DNA from: Pontibacterium sinense
GTDB lineage: Bacteria > Pseudomonadota > Gammaproteobacteria > Pseudomonadales > Balneatricaceae
Assembly (NCBI RefSeq): GCF_015209595.1
Contig: NZ_JADEYS010000003.1
Location: 186,001 to 250,000 of the forward strand
DNA: 64,000 nucleotides
Direction: 5' to 3'
The position numbers were made by a program, and so were the translations under genes. Positions within the stretch are counted from its first letter, which is position 1. Each line of letters begins with the position of its first letter. Below are positions 45,748 to 56,283 of this stretch, piece by piece. The notes beneath the pieces were generated by a model. That model had not been told where the DNA came from. It was given only the letters and a program-made list of their open reading frames with translations, and made no database searches.

Positions 45748-46595
45748 TGAATTGGTTTCGTTCACGTCAGAACGAAGAGATTGTAGAAGATGAGGACGCT
45801 GCGCAGCGGGGGGCGACTCGCGAAGCGATATCCGAAGAGGCTGAGTCTTTTGAAGCCGTGGCTGTCGATAAAGACCGGGATTGGTGGTTAAAGCCACTGT
45901 GGACGTTGACTGCATTGATGCTGTTTATTGGTGGGTTGTGGAGTCTTTACCTCCCTGTGTGGGGGTGGCTTGATAAACCGGTTGCAGCAGTAAAGGTAAC
46001 CGGCCCGGTGCGTCATCTGGATAAACCTGCGCTGGCAGACAATGTCGCGTCAACGCTGGAAGCGGGGTTATTAGGTATTGATATCGCCACTGTTCGAGAG
46101 CAGGTTGTGAGCCATCCATGGGTACGTAACGCGGGTGTGATCCGTGATTGGCCCCAGACTCTGGAAATCAGAGTTGAAGAGGAGGTGCCGGTCGCACGTT
46201 GGGGCGAAGACGGTCTCCTGAATCATGAAGGCGAGATCTTCTGGCCGGAGTTGAAAAAAGAATATGTGCAGTTGCCGCGTTTAAGCGGGGCTGCTGAAGA
46301 TACTGAGCAGGTGATGGCACAGTTTCACGATTTGAACCAGATGTTCAGACGGATTGGTCTGAAAGTGGTTGCACTGGATCTGGAAAAACGTGGGGCCTGG
46401 TCATTGGTGTTGGACAACGGTATTCGGGTTGTTGTGGGGCGCAGTGCTGTGAATGAGCGGCTGGAGCGTTTTCTTGACCTGTATACACGCGTTTTGTCGG
46501 CACGCGCTGAACACATTGAATTAGTAGATATTCGTTACGCAAACGGGGTTTCCGTGAAGTGGAAACCAGAAGCGAATGATGAGAATGCAGGTTGA
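45747..46595 (+). CDS. ftsQ: cell division protein FtsQ
   Basis: A 282-residue bitopic protein with an acidic cytoplasmic N-terminus (EEIVEDEDAAQ), one membrane helix at about 52-74, then a POTRA domain (VAAVKVTGPVRHLDK) and the FtsQ beta domain. It links early and late divisome proteins. The ATG at 45747 shares a base with the ddlB stop (TGATG); an upstream TTG is less likely. The unusually long cytoplasmic tail carries many glutamates. Confidence 0.93.
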
Positions 46596-46600
46596 AAGAG

Positions 46601-47857
46601 ATGGGATCGACAACGGAAAGTAACATGATTGTCGCACTGGATATTGGCACATCAAAAGTGGTGTGTCTGGTCGCGGACGTAGGTCTGGATGGTGAAGTAG
46701 AGATCATTGGTGTTGGTAGCCATCCCTCGCGTGGTCTGAAACGTGGTGTTGTTGTCAATATTGAATCCACTGTGACCTCGATTCAGCGTGCGGTAGAAGA
46801 AGCTGAATTGATGGCGGGTTGTAAGATTCATTCGGTCACGGTCGGAATTGCAGGCAGTCACATCAATAGCCTGGGTTCTCACGGTATCGTGGCTGTGCGA
46901 GAGCGGGAAGTGGCTGATTATGATCTGGAGCGTGTTATCGATGCAGCCCAGGCTGTTGCGATCCCTGCCGATCAAAAGATCATTCACATTCTGCCTCAGG
47001 AATATGTGATTGATTCACAGGAAGGGATCAAAGAACCGCTGGGTATGTCTGGCGTGCGTCTTGAAGCCAAAGTTCATCTGGTGACTGGTGCAATCAACGC
47101 GGTGCACAACATCGAGAAGTGTATTCGTCGATGTGGTCTGGAAGTAGATAACATCGTACTGGAGCAGTTGGCTTCCAGTTACTCTGTTCTGACCGAAGAC
47201 GAGAAAGAGCTGGGTGTCTGCATGGTTGATATTGGTGGGGGAACCACGGATATTGCCGTGTTTACCGCCGGCTCTATTCGCCATACATCAGTGATCCCTA
47301 TTGCTGGAGACCAGGTTACCAACGACATTGCGATGGCGTTACGTACTCCGACTCAGAGTGCTGACGAGATCAAGATCAAATATGCCTGCGCCTTGGCGCA
47401 GCTGGCCGGCCCGGAAGAGCTGATTAAAGTACCGAGCGTGGGCGATCGTCCGGCTCGGGATCTGTCGCGACAGGCGCTGGCTGAGGTTGTGGAGCCGCGT
47501 TACGACGAACTGTTCACGCTGATTCAGGCTGAACTGCGTCGCAGTGGATTTGAAGATTTGGTCGCTGCGGGCATCGTTCTGACAGGTGGCACATCTAAGA
47601 TGGAAGGGGCCGTAGAACTGGCGGAAGAGATCTTCCATATGCCTGTGCGTCTGGCTAATCCGAAAGGCGTGCGTGGGATGGAAGATATTCTGCGCAGTCC
47701 GATTTATGCCACAGGTATCGGTTTGTTGTTGTACGCGAAGGACAACCACGACACGGATTTTGCCGCCGCATCAACAGATGAGCCCATTGCGATCATCGAA
47801 AAAAATAAGACAGATATTCTGACTCGGATGAAATCCTGGTTTCAGGGTAACTTCTGA
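46601..47857 (+). CDS. ftsA: cell division protein FtsA
   Basis: A 418-residue actin-fold protein. ATP-binding motifs are VALDIGTSKVV near residue 10, VDIGGGTTDIAVF near 205 and GIVLTGGTSKMEG near 325. The C-terminal amphipathic membrane helix is MKSWFQGNF. It anchors FtsZ to the membrane. The start at 46601 gives a normal N-terminus; TTG at 46592 and ATG at 46625 are alternatives. Confidence 0.95.
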   Translation: MGSTTESNMIVALDIGTSKVVCLVADVGLDGEVEIIGVGSHPSRGLKRGVVVNIESTVTSIQRAVEEAELMAGCKIHSVTVGIAGSHINSLGSHGIVAVREREVADYDLERVIDAAQAVAIPADQKIIHILPQEYVIDSQEGIKEPLGMSGVRLEAKVHLVTGAINAVHNIEKCIRRCGLEVDNIVLEQLASSYSVLTEDEKELGVCMVDIGGGTTDIAVFTAGSIRHTSVIPIAGDQVTNDIAMALRTPTQSADEIKIKYACALAQLAGPEELIKVPSVGDRPARDLSRQALAEVVEPRYDELFTLIQAELRRSGFEDLVAAGIVLTGGTSKMEGAVELAEEIFHMPVRLANPKGVRGMEDILRSPIYATGIGLLLYAKDNHDTDFAAASTDEPIAIIEKNKTDILTRMKSWFQGNF

Positions 47858-47967
47858 AGCACATATCAATGGAATTCGTGCGGTGACTGATGCAGTGTCA
47901 CCGACAATGCAAGACAGAATGGATGCAGCCAGGCAGGGTGGTTGTATCAAACAGGAAGGAGAGAGTT
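47858..47967 (+). other. ftsA-ftsZ intergenic region
   Basis: 110 bases with a hairpin (CGGTGAC at 47881-47887 with GTCACCG at 47897-47903) and a strong ribosome site AGGAAGGAGAG just before ftsZ. No clear promoter is seen. The gap probably lets FtsZ be made in larger amounts than FtsA. Confidence 0.5.
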
Positions 47968-49152
47968 ATGTTTGAACTGGTCGATAGCATTCCGCAGAGT
48001 GCTGTGATCAAAGTGGTGGGTGTCGGTGGTGGAGGCGGAAACGCAGTCCAGCACATGGTACAAGGCTCCCTTGAAGGCGTAGAGTTTATTTGCGCTAACA
48101 CTGATGCACAGGCACTGAGCAGCATGTCGGGTAATTCCGTCCTGCAAATTGGTGGAGAACTGACAAAAGGATTAGGCGCAGGTGCTAATCCGGAAATTGG
48201 TCGTCAGGCGGCATTGGAAGATCGTGATCGTATTGCCGAAGCACTGACCGGTACCGATATGGTGTTTATCACTGCGGGTATGGGTGGCGGAACCGGAACC
48301 GGGGCTGCGCCGATTGTGGCTGAGGTTGCCAAAGAGTTGGGCATCCTGACTGTCGCGGTTGTAACCACTCCGTTCCCATTTGAAGGCCGTAAACGCTTAC
48401 TGCTGGCGAATGAAGGTTTACGAGAGCTGCGTGATTGCGTGGACTCCCTGATCATTATTCCAAACGCCAAACTGATGCAGGTCATGGGACGCAATTGTTC
48501 TCTGATGAATGCCTTCAATGCGGCAAACGATGTCCTGAAAGGTGCAGTACAAGGCATCTCTGATCTGATTACCCGCGGCGGTATGATCAACGTCGACTTT
48601 GCCGATGTACGCACAGTGATGGCCGAGATGGGCATGGCGATGATGGGTACCGGCGTTGGACGGGGTGAAAGTCGCGCTCTGGAAGCCGCTGAAGCTGCTA
48701 TCAAAAGTCCGTTACTGGATAACGTCGACCTGAAAGGTGCCAGCGGCATTCTGGTGAATGTAACCGGTGGTGTTGACCTGAGCTTGGGTGAATTCACCGA
48801 AGTGGGTGATCTGGTGGGTGAATATGCCGACGAGAATGCAACTATTGTCGTGGGTACAGTCATCGATCCGGAACTAACTGATGAATTAAAGGTCACTGTC
48901 GTAGCAACGGGATTGGATAAGCCGAAAGAAAAGGCACCTGAAGTTAAGAAAGGGCCTAAAAAAGCGGACGGCTCTCTTGATCTTGATGAGATTGATCTGC
49001 CGACCGTTTTACGTCGCCAGCGTCAGGAAGCTCTGAACGGCGGTACGGCAAAACAGGCAGCAGCACCGAAGGAAGAGGAAAGCAAACAGCGCGGTCAAAG
49101 TGCGGATTCCTATTTGGATATCCCAACGTTCTTGCGTAAGCAAAACGACTGA
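47968..49152 (+). CDS. ftsZ: cell division protein FtsZ
   Basis: A 394-residue tubulin homologue. GTP site [12 protein letters not shown] near residue 105, N-terminal [13 protein letters not shown], and T7-loop [12 protein letters not shown] variable linker leads to the C-terminal peptide [10 protein letters not shown], which binds FtsA and ZipA. It forms the division ring. The start at 47968 is set by the family N-terminus and the strong ribosome site; the open frame reaches 47890. Confidence 0.98.
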   Translation: MFELVDSIPQSAVIKVVGVGGGGGNAVQHMVQGSLEGVEFICANTDAQALSSMSGNSVLQIGGELTKGLGAGANPEIGRQAALEDRDRIAEALTGTDMVFITAGMGGGTGTGAAPIVAEVAKELGILTVAVVTTPFPFEGRKRLLLANEGLRELRDCVDSLIIIPNAKLMQVMGRNCSLMNAFNAANDVLKGAVQGISDLITRGGMINVDFADVRTVMAEMGMAMMGTGVGRGESRALEAAEAAIKSPLLDNVDLKGASGILVNVTGGVDLSLGEFTEVGDLVGEYADENATIVVGTVIDPELTDELKVTVVATGLDKPKEKAPEVKKGPKKADGSLDLDEIDLPTVLRRQRQEALNGGTAKQAAAPKEEESKQRGQSADSYLDIPTFLRKQND

Positions 49153-49169
49153 GCCTCGACTGATTGCGG

Positions 49170-49199
49170 TTGCTGTTACAATTATAACTTTGGTATAAT
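49170..49199 (+). promoter_or_regulatory. lpxC promoter
   Basis: TTGCTG at 49170-49175 and an extended -10 TGGTATAAT ending at 49199, spacer 18 bases. It lets lpxC be transcribed apart from ftsZ. Confidence 0.6.
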
Positions 49200-49244
49200 C
49201 GCCCGTTATCTAAAACGCGCGCAGGGTATGTTACGGCACAAAAT

Positions 49245-50159
49245 ATGATCAAACAGAGAACTCTGAAGAACAGCATCAAAGCAACGGGTATTGGTCTGCA
49301 TTCAGGTCAGAAGGTATATCTGACACTGAAACCTGCGCCAGCGAATAACGGTATCGTTTTCCGTCGTGTTGATCTGGATCCTGTGGTCGATATTCAGGCT
49401 GCTGCGCATAATGTTGCTGACACTACACTGTCCACTAATTTGGGTAAAGATGGTGTGCGTGTCGCGACGGTAGAGCATTTGCTATCAGCCATGGCTGGAC
49501 TGGGTATTGATAATGCCTTTGTAGAGCTGAGTGCCGAAGAAGTACCGATTATGGACGGCAGCTCTGCTCCGTTTGTATTCTTGATCCAGTCAGCGGGTAT
49601 CGCTGAGCAGGATGCACCTAAGCAGTTCATCCGTATCAAGAAAGAGATCACGGTGAGCAGCGATGGTAAATCTGCTACTTTTCGTCCGTTTGATGGTTTT
49701 AAGGTAGGCTTCAAAATTGACTTCGAACACCCTGCATTCGAAGGTCGCAATATGGAAGCTGTTCTGGATTTTTCCAGCACGTCTTTTGTAAAAGAAGTTA
49801 GCCGCGCGCGCACCTTTGGCTTTATGAGTGATATCGAATACCTACGCTCTCAGAACCTTGTTCTGGGTGGTAGTTTTGATAACGCCATTGTTGTTGATGA
49901 CTACCGAATTCTGAATGAAGACGGTCTGCGTTATGACGACGAGTTTGTAAAACATAAAGTATTGGATGCGGTAGGTGACCTTTACCTGTTGGGCAAAAGT
50001 CTGATTGGTGAGTTCTTTGGTTATAAATCCGGTCATTATCTGAACAACATGTTGCTGCGAGAACTGTTGGCCAATGAAGATGCGTATGAAATGGTGACCT
50101 TCGAAGACGAAGAAGCCGCTTCTCCGATCTCCTATCAGAAGCCGGTTGTTGCGAACTAA
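49245..50159 (+). CDS. lpxC: UDP-3-O-acyl-N-acetylglucosamine deacetylase LpxC
   Basis: A 304-residue zinc enzyme, the committed step of lipid A synthesis. Visible signatures are [14 protein letters not shown] at the N-terminus, [16 protein letters not shown] (zinc histidine near residue 79), [14 protein letters not shown] with H and D ligands near 238-242 and [13 protein letters not shown]. In E. coli its level is set by FtsH with LapB; lapB ends at the left edge of this window. A terminator follows. Confidence 0.98.
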   Translation: MIKQRTLKNSIKATGIGLHSGQKVYLTLKPAPANNGIVFRRVDLDPVVDIQAAAHNVADTTLSTNLGKDGVRVATVEHLLSAMAGLGIDNAFVELSAEEVPIMDGSSAPFVFLIQSAGIAEQDAPKQFIRIKKEITVSSDGKSATFRPFDGFKVGFKIDFEHPAFEGRNMEAVLDFSSTSFVKEVSRARTFGFMSDIEYLRSQNLVLGGSFDNAIVVDDYRILNEDGLRYDDEFVKHKVLDAVGDLYLLGKSLIGEFFGYKSGHYLNNMLLRELLANEDAYEMVTFEDEEAASPISYQKPVVAN

Positions 50160-50193
50160 CTAAAACACGTTAGTTGCACAGACTCTCCTTTAT

Positions 50194-50223
50194 AAAAGCC
50201 GAACCTCAGTGTTCGGCTTTTTT
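50194..50223 (+). terminator. terminator after lpxC
   Basis: AAAAGCCGAAC pairs with GTTCGGCTTTT and runs into six T. It ends the dcw-lpxC transcript. Confidence 0.9.
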
Positions 50224-50424
50224 GTGCCTTTTTTGTTAGATCTATCAACAAAACGCCTGATCCCACCTCGAACCATTGCATGGGTATTGACTAAAGTCGT
50301 GCATGGATCGAAATAATTGTCCCTTTAGATTCGAAACCACGCCCCAATAGAGTTAGAATGTTCCGTTAATTTGCCGGATATAATGGCCGGAAACCTTTGA
50401 TTAGACAGGTTGAAAACTCAAAAC
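50224..50424 (+). other. secA upstream region
   Basis: 200 bases without a secM-like gene. A perfect -10 TATAAT is at 50379-50384 with only poor -35 candidates. A second possible promoter is TTGACT at 50287 with AAATAA 18 bases later. A 15-codon frame (50303-50350) has no convincing ribosome site. The ribosome site of secA itself is weak. Confidence 0.45.
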
Positions 50425-53178
50425 ATGCTGACCTCACTGTTCAAGAAAGTATTTGGAAGTAAGAACGATCGAGAACTCAAGCGCATGGGCCGTACGGTCA
50501 AACAGATCAATGCGCTGGAAGCCGATCTGGAACAGCTCTCAGATGAGGCGCTGAAAGCTAAAACCGACGAATTTCGTCAGCGGTTAGCAGAGGGATCTAA
50601 TCTTGATCAGCTGTTACCTGAAGCATTTGCTGTAGTACGTGAAGCGTCCCGCCGTGTCATGGGCATGCGCCACTTTGACGTGCAGATGATCGGTGGTATG
50701 ACTCTGAACGAAGGTAAAGTGGCTGAGATGCGCACCGGTGAAGGTAAAACACTGGTTGCGACCTTACCTGTGTATCTGAATGCACTGGCGGGCGAAGGCG
50801 TTCACGTTGTTACGGTGAACGACTATCTGGCAAGCCGAGATGCCGAGTGGATGCGTCCGCTGTATGAATCTCTGGGTATGACGGTTGGGGTTATCCTCTC
50901 CGGTCAGGATTCAGAGACTAAACGTGCGGCCTATGCGTCGGATATCACTTACGGTACCAACAACGAATTTGGCTTCGATTACCTGCGCGACAACATGGCC
51001 TTCAGTGCGGAAGAAAAAGCACAGCGTGCCTTTAACTTTGCGGTAGTCGATGAAGTTGACTCCATCCTGATCGATGAAGCCCGTACCCCGCTGATCATCT
51101 CCGGACCTGCAGAAGACAGCTCCGCCATGTACATGCAGATCAACACCCTGATCCCAAAACTTGAACAGTTTGATGGTGAGATCGATCCTAAGGATGATAC
51201 TCAGGTTATCGACGAGCACTTTGTGGTTGATGAGAAAAACCGCACCGTTGAGCTGACCGAAGCCGGTCATAGCTTCGTTGAAGAACTGTTGACCGAGATG
51301 GAGCTGCTGGGCGAAGGCGAAAGCTTGTATGCACCGCAGAATCTGAGCCTGCTACACCATGTTTTGGCCGGGTTGCGTGCACACAACCTGTTCCAGCGCG
51401 ATAAAGATTACATCGTGCAGGACAACCAGGTTGTCATTGTTGATGAGCACACCGGTCGTATCATGCCGGGACGCCGCTGGTCAGAAGGTCTGCATCAGGC
51501 TGTAGAGGCGAAAGAGGGCGTAGCGGTTCAGCAGGAAAGTCAGACGCTGGCATCAACCACTTTCCAGAACTATTTCCGTTTGTATAACAAGCTGTCAGGT
51601 ATGACCGGTACAGCTGATACGGAAGCGTTCGAGTTACGCCAGATCTACGGTTTGGATGTAATCGTGATTCCAACGAACCGTGCGGTTTCACGTAAGGATA
51701 TGAACGATCAGGTCTTCCTGACCATGGAAGAAAAATACGAAGCGATTATTGAAGAGATTCGCCGCACACAGGAACAGAAACGTCCTGTGCTGGTGGGTAC
51801 CGCATCGGTTGAGTCTTCTGAACTGATCTCAGCGTGGTTGAAGAAACAAGATATCCAGCACAACGTACTGAACGCTAAAAACCACGGACGTGAAGCGGAA
51901 ATTATTTCCGATGCGGGTCGTCCGGGTGCGGTAACGATTGCGACTAACATGGCCGGTCGTGGTACGGATATTGTGTTGGGTGGCAAGCTGGAATCTGATC
52001 TGGAAGCACTGAACGATCCAACCGAAGCGCAGATCGAAGAGACTAAAGCTGAGTGGCAGAAACGTCACGATGCGGTGCTGGAAGCCGGCGGTTTGCATAT
52101 TGTGGGTACAGAGCGTCACGAATCCCGCCGTATCGATAACCAGCTGCGTGGTCGTGCAGGTCGTCAGGGTGACGCGGGTTCTTCCCGCTTCTTCCTGTCG
52201 CTGGAAGATGACCTGATGCGTATCTTCGCATCTGATCGTGTGCGTCAGTTGATGCAGGCGCTGGGTATGGAGCGCGGCGAAGCGATTGAGCACAAGATGG
52301 TCAGCAACGCCATCGAAAAAGCGCAGCGTAAGGTGGAAGGTCGTAACTTCGATATTCGTAAAGCGCTGTTGGAATATGATGATGTTGCCAACGATCAGCG
52401 TACCGTGATTTACGGCCAGCGTAATGAGTTGATGGCGGTTGATGATATCTCTGAAACCGTGTCGGCTGTGCGTGATGAAGTGCTCGAAAACACCATCGAT
52501 GGCTTTATTCCACCGCAAAGTCTGGAAGAGCAGTGGGATGTTCCTGGGCTTGAGAAGGCACTGGAAAGCGATTTTGCCGTGAAGCTGCCGCTTGAAAAGT
52601 GGTTGGACGAAGATGACAACCTGCATGAAGAGACTCTGCGTCAGAAGATCTCCGAATCTGTGTTGGAGGCTTACCAGTCGAAGGAGACTCAGGTCGGCGC
52701 GGAAACCATGCGTATGTTCGAGAAACAGGTGATGCTGCAGGTGCTGGATACCTTGTGGAAAGAACATCTGCAGACAATGGATCACCTGCGTCAGGGTATT
52801 CACCTGCGTGGTTATGCACAGAAAAACCCTAAGCAGGAATACAAGCGTGAAGCGTTCCAGCTGTTCCAGGAGCTGCTGGATAATATCAAGCAGGACGTTA
52901 TCCGTATCCTGAGCCACGTTCAGGTTCGTCAGCCTGAAGAAGTAGAAGCGATGGAACAGCAGCGTCGCGAGCAGGCTGAGCGTCAGCAGATGAACTACCA
53001 GCATGATGAAACATCGGCGATGGGTGGACAGGGAGATGCTGAGCAGCGCGAAGAGGCACAAGTCGCAGAAGGTTCAGAACAGCCGTTTACCCGTGACACG
53101 CCAAAGGTGGGTCGCAATGAGCCATGCCCATGTGGTTCCGGTAAAAAGTACAAGCAGTGCCACGGCAAGCTGGTATAA
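50425..53178 (+). CDS. secA: protein translocase ATPase SecA
   Basis: A 917-residue motor of the Sec pathway. Walker [12 protein letters not shown] near residue 105, Walker [15 protein letters not shown] near 207, [13 protein letters not shown] near 510 and [13 protein letters not shown] mark the DEAD motor. The C-terminal zinc tail is [14 protein letters not shown]. It pushes unfolded proteins through SecYEG. The start at 50425 ([12 protein letters not shown]) matches the family; a TTG is five codons upstream. No SecM precedes it, unlike E. coli. Confidence 0.98.
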   Translation: MLTSLFKKVFGSKNDRELKRMGRTVKQINALEADLEQLSDEALKAKTDEFRQRLAEGSNLDQLLPEAFAVVREASRRVMGMRHFDVQMIGGMTLNEGKVAEMRTGEGKTLVATLPVYLNALAGEGVHVVTVNDYLASRDAEWMRPLYESLGMTVGVILSGQDSETKRAAYASDITYGTNNEFGFDYLRDNMAFSAEEKAQRAFNFAVVDEVDSILIDEARTPLIISGPAEDSSAMYMQINTLIPKLEQFDGEIDPKDDTQVIDEHFVVDEKNRTVELTEAGHSFVEELLTEMELLGEGESLYAPQNLSLLHHVLAGLRAHNLFQRDKDYIVQDNQVVIVDEHTGRIMPGRRWSEGLHQAVEAKEGVAVQQESQTLASTTFQNYFRLYNKLSGMTGTADTEAFELRQIYGLDVIVIPTNRAVSRKDMNDQVFLTMEEKYEAIIEEIRRTQEQKRPVLVGTASVESSELISAWLKKQDIQHNVLNAKNHGREAEIISDAGRPGAVTIATNMAGRGTDIVLGGKLESDLEALNDPTEAQIEETKAEWQKRHDAVLEAGGLHIVGTERHESRRIDNQLRGRAGRQGDAGSSRFFLSLEDDLMRIFASDRVRQLMQALGMERGEAIEHKMVSNAIEKAQRKVEGRNFDIRKALLEYDDVANDQRTVIYGQRNELMAVDDISETVSAVRDEVLENTIDGFIPPQSLEEQWDVPGLEKALESDFAVKLPLEKWLDEDDNLHEETLRQKISESVLEAYQSKETQVGAETMRMFEKQVMLQVLDTLWKEHLQTMDHLRQGIHLRGYAQKNPKQEYKREAFQLFQELLDNIKQDVIRILSHVQVRQPEEVEAMEQQRREQAERQQMNYQHDETSAMGGQGDAEQREEAQVAEGSEQPFTRDTPKVGRNEPCPCGSGKKYKQCHGKLV

Positions 53179-53225
53179 CTTAAACGCAATACAAGCAGGG
53201 GTGTGAAGACTACCCCCCTGAAGTT

Positions 53226-53255
53226 AGAGAGCCCGGATTGGCTTATAGGCTCTCT
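53226..53255 (+). promoter_or_regulatory. hairpin downstream of secA
   Basis: AGAGAGCC pairs with GGCTCTCT around a 14-base loop, directly before the terminator hairpin. It could stabilise the secA mRNA end. Confidence 0.5.
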
Positions 53256-53262
53256 TAACAGC

Positions 53263-53293
53263 AAAGCAGCTTCGGCTGCTTTCTTTGTCTTTA
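53263..53293 (+). terminator. terminator between secA and argJ
   Basis: AAAGCAGC, UUCG tetraloop, GCTGCTTT, then a T-rich tract (CTTTGTCTTTATTT). It ends 17 bases before the argJ start, so part of argJ transcription may come from read-through. Confidence 0.75.
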
Positions 53294-53310
53294 TTTACGG
53301 AGATATCGAA

Positions 53311-54528
53311 ATGGCAGTAGGACCGGATACCCTTCCTGAATTTTACCCGGTTGCAGGTTTTAAACTGGGAACGACATCTGCAGGCATTAAAACACCTGGC
53401 CGCCAGGATCTGGTGTTGATGGAAGTGCCTGAGGAAGCATCTGTAGCGGGTGTATTTACCAAAAACGCATTTTGTGCGGCACCTGTGCAGATCTGTAAGC
53501 GCCACATGGAATTGAAAACTGCCCGATATCTGATCGTTAACACCGGTAATGCGAATGCAGGTACAGGCCAGGAAGGTTGGGATGATGGTGCGCTGACCTG
53601 CAAAACCGTGGCCGATCTGATGGGGGTGACCGATGCAGAGGTCCTGCCATTTTCTACCGGTGTGATCGGAGAAAAACTGCCCGTTGAGAAGATTGTTGCT
53701 GCGCTGCCTGCGGCGAAAGAAGCACTGATCGAGACGGGTTGGGAAGCTGCGGCTTCCGGTATTCTGACTACGGACACTCGGCCGAAAGGTGCCAGTGAAC
53801 AGTTTACCTACAACGGACAGACGATCACCGTAACCGGCATCTCAAAAGGCTCTGGTATGATCATGCCGAACATGGCGACCATGCTGGGCTACGTTGCCAC
53901 CGATGCTGAGGTTGATCAGACATTGTTACAGTCTTTGCTGACTGCATCGACGGATCAGTCCTTTAACCGCATCACCGTGGACAGTGACACGTCAACCAAC
54001 GATTCCTGCATACTGGTTGCAACCGGTGCATCAGGTGTAAAGGTTGACGCTGAAGACGCGGCGCTTCTGGCTCAGTTTACTGAGGTATTGAACCGTGTCA
54101 TGCGCGATCTGGCTCATGCGATTGTGCGTGACGGAGAAGGCGCAACCAAGTTCGTGACAGTTCAGGTGGACAGCGCTGCGAGTCAGCAGGAAGCATTGGC
54201 GGTAGCCTATGACATCGCTCACTCCCCGCTGGTAAAAACCGCACTGTATGCGTCTGACCCTAACTGGGGACGTATTCTGGCGGTCGTTGGGCGCGCGGGT
54301 GTAGAAAACCTGGATCTGGATGCTTTGCAGATCTATCTGGGCGATGTGTGTATCGTTGAGAACGGTGGCCGTGCGGCGAGCTATACCGAAGACGCGGGTC
54401 AGGCGGTGATGGATCAGGAAGAGATTGGTATCCGTGTCGTACTGAACCGTGGTGATGTTACGGAGACTGTCTGGACAACAGATTTGTCCCAGGAATATGT
54501 CAGCATCAACGCCGATTACCGTTCCTGA
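53311..54528 (+). CDS. argJ: glutamate N-acetyltransferase / ornithine acetyltransferase ArgJ
   Basis: A 405-residue self-cleaving enzyme of arginine synthesis that moves acetyl from N-acetylornithine to glutamate. The cleavage site is the conserved A-T bond in PNMATMLGY near residue 188. Other marks are NTGNANAGTG, ILTTDTRPK and DPNWGR near 310. The ATG at 53311 has CGGAG before it and matches the family N-terminus; the frame extends to 53203 across the terminator. A cyclic acetyl pathway is implied. Confidence 0.96.
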   Translation: MAVGPDTLPEFYPVAGFKLGTTSAGIKTPGRQDLVLMEVPEEASVAGVFTKNAFCAAPVQICKRHMELKTARYLIVNTGNANAGTGQEGWDDGALTCKTVADLMGVTDAEVLPFSTGVIGEKLPVEKIVAALPAAKEALIETGWEAAASGILTTDTRPKGASEQFTYNGQTITVTGISKGSGMIMPNMATMLGYVATDAEVDQTLLQSLLTASTDQSFNRITVDSDTSTNDSCILVATGASGVKVDAEDAALLAQFTEVLNRVMRDLAHAIVRDGEGATKFVTVQVDSAASQQEALAVAYDIAHSPLVKTALYASDPNWGRILAVVGRAGVENLDLDALQIYLGDVCIVENGGRAASYTEDAGQAVMDQEEIGIRVVLNRGDVTETVWTTDLSQEYVSINADYRS

Positions 54529-54529
54529 T

Positions 54530-55468
54530 ATGACCAAGCTGATTCACGTTGCTGCTGCTGTCATTCTGAATGCGCAAGGGCAGGTACTGTTGGCGCGCCG
54601 TCCTGTGGATAAACATCAGGGCGGCCTCTGGGAGTTTCCTGGGGGAAAAGTCGAGCCGAACGAACCGGTCGTGGATGCACTGGCGCGTGAACTGGATGAA
54701 GAGTTAGGCATTCAGATCAGCGCTGCGCGTCCATTAATTCAAGTTCCGCATCATTACCCGGATAAATCGGTGTTGCTGGATGTGTATGAAGTGGATGCCT
54801 TCGAAGGTACACCTTACGGTCGTGAAGGTCAGCCGGTTGAGTGGGTTGAGCGTTCAGCCTTGGCCGATTACGCATTTCCTGCAGCAAATACGCCGATTGT
54901 CGCGGCAGCCTTGCTGCCGTCACGATTGATGATTACCGGTGCGGCAGCAAATCCTGTCGAATATTTGGATAATCTGGAACAGGGTATCAAGCGTGGTGCT
55001 GAAGGAGTGATGTTGCGTGCAAAGCAGCTCACTGATTCTGATTTCTTACAGCTTGCTGCTCAGTTTCAGAGCGCCTGCCGGGATCGCGGCGTATTTCTGA
55101 CGCTGAACAGTTCGATAGAACTGGCAAACGAGCTCAAAGCGGATGCGTTGCATCTGAGCAGTGCACGTTTGTTGGCGTTGGAATCACGAGACCAGTTCAG
55201 TGGTCGTTGGCTCAGTGCCTCCTGTCATAGCGCAGAAGAGCTGGCCAAAGCAGAGGCGCTGGGGCTGGATTACGTCACGTTATCCCCGGTGGCTGCGACC
55301 CGTTCGCATCCTGATACACCTCCGATGGGATGGAATACGTTTCAGCGTTTAGTCGCAGAGGTGACTCTGCCGGTTTATGCGTTGGGAGGAATGGAAGAGA
55401 GCACCCTGCCACAGGCATGGGATGCCGGTGCGCAGGGCGTTGCAGCGATCAGTGCATGGTGGGGGTAG
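54530..55468 (+). CDS. mutT: MutT Nudix hydrolase fused to a ThiE/TenI-like domain
   Basis: A 312-residue fusion. Residues 1-130 are a MutT-type Nudix hydrolase with a complete Nudix box (G-x5-E then RELDEELG, about 37-59) and FPGGKVEP, expected to remove 8-oxo-dGTP. Residues about 140-312 resemble thiamine phosphate synthase or TenI (ALHLSSARLL, SCHSAEELAKAEALGLDYVTLSPV, YALGGM). The fused domain lacks the usual G-Q-E-D phosphate contacts of ThiE, so it may be regulatory or TenI-like. Such fusions are known in Pseudomonas. The start one base after the argJ stop is the best of several; its tail overlaps yacG by 20 bases on the other strand. Confidence 0.9.
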   Translation: MTKLIHVAAAVILNAQGQVLLARRPVDKHQGGLWEFPGGKVEPNEPVVDALARELDEELGIQISAARPLIQVPHHYPDKSVLLDVYEVDAFEGTPYGREGQPVEWVERSALADYAFPAANTPIVAAALLPSRLMITGAAANPVEYLDNLEQGIKRGAEGVMLRAKQLTDSDFLQLAAQFQSACRDRGVFLTLNSSIELANELKADALHLSSARLLALESRDQFSGRWLSASCHSAEELAKAEALGLDYVTLSPVAATRSHPDTPPMGWNTFQRLVAEVTLPVYALGGMEESTLPQAWDAGAQGVAAISAWWG

Positions 55469-55670
55469 CTTCACGTGCACCGGGTTCATCTCCGGTGCTG
55501 TAGTCGTTCTCATCCTGACTGCTGCTGGCAGCAATTTGGTACTCTTCATTGGCCCATGAGCCAAGGTCGATCAATCGGCAGCGTTCGCTGCAGAAGGGGC
55601 GAAATGCATTGTTTTCGCTCCATTCTGCTTTCTCACCACAGTGCGGACAGTCGATTAACTTCTTACTCAT
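55449..55670 (-). CDS. yacG: DNA gyrase inhibitor YacG, zinc protein
   Basis: A 73-residue protein with a four-cysteine zinc site, CPHC near residue 8 and CSERC near residue 27, followed by the family segment RLIDLGSWANEEYQI and an acidic disordered tail. YacG binds GyrB and blocks gyrase in E. coli. It follows coaE by four bases. Its last 20 bases overlap the end of the convergent mutT-thiE gene. Confidence 0.93.
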   Translation of the reverse strand: MSKKLIDCPHCGEKAEWSENNAFRPFCSERCRLIDLGSWANEEYQIAASSSQDENDYSTGDEPGAREATPTMH

Positions 55671-55674
55671 ATCT

Positions 55675-56280
55675 TTACTCTATTTCTGAATTAGCGAGCG
55701 CGACCAGCGCCTGATGCAGGCTGGCGACATTCGCATCCAGCTTGCTTTGATCACCGCTATTATCGAAAACGGTGTCGGCGCGTTCCAGGCGTTCTTCACG
55801 TGGCATCTGTGCGGCGATAATCGCACGTACCTGATCTTCTGAAGTGTTATCACGTGCGGCGGTGCGCTCAATCTGGCGTTCTTCAGGCGCATCCACCACA
55901 ACCACATGATTTACCAGCAAGTGTTGATCGGTTTCCAGCAATAGAGGGGATGCCAGTACAGCGTATAAGCTTTCCAGATTTTCCAGTTTTGCCAGAATGC
56001 GATCACGGATGATCGGGTGTAGTAGTTGCTCCAACCAAACACGCTGCTTTTCATCGGCAAAAACGATTTCACGTAGTTTGGGGCGGTTGAGACAGCCGTC
56101 TTCCAGTAGGACAGCTTCGCCAAAACGTTTACCGATCGCATCCAGTGCCGGTTCTCCCGGAGCCACAACCTCGCGGGCGACAACATCGGCATCGATAATG
56201 GGGATGTTCTTTTCTGCAAGGCGCTCAGAAACAGCGCTTTTACCGCAGCCAATGCCGCCAGTCAGTCCAACTACAAACAT
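55675..56280 (-). CDS. coaE: dephospho-CoA kinase
   Basis: A 201-residue P-loop kinase catalysing the last step of coenzyme A synthesis. P-loop GLTGGIGCGKS at residues 6-16, DADVVAREVV near 32, LLLETDQH near 115 and VVDAPEERQIERTAARD near 128. It lies between pilD and yacG, the usual gammaproteobacterial order. Confidence 0.97.
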   Translation of the reverse strand: MFVVGLTGGIGCGKSAVSERLAEKNIPIIDADVVAREVVAPGEPALDAIGKRFGEAVLLEDGCLNRPKLREIVFADEKQRVWLEQLLHPIIRDRILAKLENLESLYAVLASPLLLETDQHLLVNHVVVVDAPEERQIERTAARDNTSEDQVRAIIAAQMPREERLERADTVFDNSGDQSKLDANVASLHQALVALANSEIE

Positions 56281-56283
56281 GGT

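Noticed and set aside
50303-50350. A 15-codon frame before secA as a SecM or leader peptide
   Set aside because: No convincing ribosome site, no arrest motif and no signal sequence.
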